From Cepaea nemoralis (taxonomy: Eukaryota > Mollusca > Gastropoda > Stylommatophora > Helicidae), in assembly GCA_014155875.1 (NCBI GenBank), contig JACEFZ010028127.1, positions 79,501-143,500 on the forward strand: DNA of 64,000 nt. Reading direction: 5' to 3'. The position numbers and the translations under genes are program-made. How positions within the stretch are numbered: position 1 is the first letter of the stretch; every line of letters starts with the position of its first letter. The notes under the pieces were generated by a model. The model worked only from the letters and a program-made list of their open reading frames with translations, searched no databases and had not been told where the DNA came from. This document shows positions 62,648 to 64,000 of this stretch, piece by piece.

Positions 62648-63174
62648 AGTTGATTTCTACAGTTGACAAGATAAACAGTTAACAGGTTAATGAGAAATTG
62701 CTTGGAGAAGGCTGATGTGTGGAGAAATGCTATGAAAACTTTAGACGGATAAAATATGTAGCGAAGACAGCTTGACAGATTACCAACAGGAAAATAACTG
62801 GTCACATCAGGATGAGACAATCCATGACAGCAAAGAGATTGGAAGAGAAGAGAGATAGAGGAAGATACAGAGAGAGAGAGATGATGACCATAGTGGCACG
62901 GAGAAACAACTGCATGACAGAAGGCCGGGGCAAACATACTACCGCTGCGGCCATCCGGCAGGAACTAGATGAAGAAGAAGAAAACGGTATGGGTGTGATT
63001 ATTAGTCTAAAATCCTAAACCAGTTCTGACTTCCCAATGTGCATATAGATCTGAGCTGCCAGATAGTGCTGAACTAAAGCAGGCGTTTATGGGATTCCTG
63101 CGTTGATCTGGAGAATACGTCCAACTTTACTCTCACACGATGGCTTCAGATAAGGCTTCACCAAAAATCTGAAC

Positions 63175-63178
<4 letters not shown>
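62648..63178 (+). other. unassigned; possible Tc1-like transposase N-terminal relic
   Basis: The frame 62812-63018 contains REREMMTIVARRNNCMTEGR then TTAAAIRQELDEEE, which faintly resembles the helix-turn-helix part of Tc1-like transposases. No catalytic domain follows. Low certainty. Confidence 0.25.

Positions 63179-63236
<58 letters not shown>
63179..63236. repeat. (GA)n microsatellite
   Basis: Perfect AG dinucleotide run of about 29 units. Confidence 0.98.
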
Positions 63237-63239
<3 letters not shown>

Positions 63240-63539
63240 TTAATGAGTGAGAAACAAACACGACAAGAAACACAGGTACATGTACCATGCTTTTACCGGT
63301 GTTAACAGATGTTCCATACCGCACGAATATGATGGTGAGAATTGTTGCAGACAGTTGGCATCATGTGTATGTTTTATCTTGCCGCAAATTATGCTATTGT
63401 TGTTGTTTAACGATTGGTTGTGACACACTTGTTCGGCTTGTCGCGTCCAAGTCAGGGCTTAGTTATGGAAGTACAGGGTGCACGCCTGGTGTGTAGTATA
63501 CAGCATAATTCTGTGATCTCGTATGAGTATCGTACATGC
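63237..63539. other. no gene seen
   Basis: Unassigned sequence. Confidence 0.45.
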
Positions 63540-63870
63540 ACGTGCAGACTCAGATCAGTGGGAGGAGAGGCCGATCGAGAGTAACTCTCCTGGGTGGACT
63601 AAGACGGTTTACATGGATGAATATCCCCAAGAGAGTTAATCCAGGACACAAAGGACCGAGAGTAACTATCCTGGGTGGACTAAGACGGGGGACATGGATG
63701 AATATCCCCAACACAGTTGATCCAGAACACCAAGGACCGAGAATAACTCTCCTGGGTGGACTAAGACGGGGGACATGGATGAATATCCCCAACACAGTTG
63801 ATCCAGAACAGCAAGGACCGGGATCTGTTAGGACGCGTGAATCCTACGTCAGTTGGCAGATTACATGGTT
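63540..63870 (+). repeat. 81-bp in-frame tandem repeat made from an RTE-B tail
   Basis: Units start at 63577, 63658 and 63739. Each gives LGGLRRGTWMNIPNTVDPEH-type peptide, the diverged DGLRRWHGG to [10 protein letters not shown] segment of RTE-B (DNA: AGTTGATCCAGAACACCAAG). The copy then ends ATCCTACGTCAGTTGGCAG, like the RTE-B end. The frame stays open for 122 codons because 81 is divisible by three. Confidence 0.8.
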
Positions 63871-64000
63871 CATTCGTCTGGGTGCCAAAGTCGACCTAGC
63901 CTAAATGGCTACAGGGAAATGTCTGTGGAAGTAAAAGCGACCGGTGTGTTACCGACCACATCACTCATTTAGTGCCGTTTGGTCTATACAGATATGAGTC
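63871..64000. other. no gene seen
   Basis: Window end; unassigned. Confidence 0.4.

Overview
The window looks like a metazoan, probably invertebrate, nuclear genome. It has two spliced housekeeping genes, long introns, no operons, and very dense non-LTR retrotransposons, tRNA-headed SINEs and microsatellites. The mix of RTE-like, RNase-H-bearing and zinc-finger LINEs would suit a mollusc or another lophotrochozoan. That placement is inference; nothing here fixes the species.

Two host genes are well supported. A HIG1-domain mitochondrial protein (HIGD1A-like) lies on the minus strand, with coding exons at 37330-37234 and 32371-32154 that join in phase to 104 residues. The 5' end of cytosolic NAD-dependent glycerol-3-phosphate dehydrogenase (GPD1) lies on the plus strand, with exons at 49885-49925 and 52658-52838 giving the first 74 residues. 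Its remaining exons are not in the window. The genes diverge. A DR1-type nuclear-receptor site lies 137 bases before the GPD1 start codon.

Almost everything else is mobile DNA. I use local names. LINE-N (57543-62635) is a full-length single-ORF RNase H LINE of 1283 codons with a perfect 12-bp target-site duplication (TSD). RTE-A (18489-21318) has an open 941-codon frame but lacks its extreme 5' end, and many RTE-A and RTE-B tails are scattered about. LINE-Z carries a C-terminal C2H2 finger, LINE-T has a (TGAA)n tail, and LINE-RNH is a second RNase H family. SINE-A, C, D, E, F, G, H, J and K have tRNA-like heads. Retroposon-B is a 135-138 bp unit identical in kind to the last 140 bp of LINE-N. 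DNA-transposon remains are a mariner relic (56150-56935), a 368-bp foldback element with an 8-bp TSD (57044-57411), and a small foldback element at 16990-17410.

Layout: 1-5 kb microsatellites and LINE-Z/RTE tails; 5-18 kb SINE/LINE patchwork; 18.3-21.5 kb RTE-A inside an inverted repeat; 21.7-28 kb LINE tails; 28-32.1 kb mostly unassigned sequence with a minisatellite and a tandem duplication next to HIGD1A; 32.1-37.4 kb HIGD1A; 37.6-39.1 kb LINE-T with an exact 279-bp triplication; 39.4-47.9 kb nested LINEs; 49.5-57 kb GPD1 with its intron insertions; 57-62.6 kb foldback element and LINE-N; 62.6-64 kb relics.

The most informative material is the insertion stratigraphy: at least fourteen insertions have readable TSDs. 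Other highlights are LINE-N with its derived mini-retroposon, a 22-bp core shared by two SINE families with different heads, and a template-switch palindrome inside the mariner relic.
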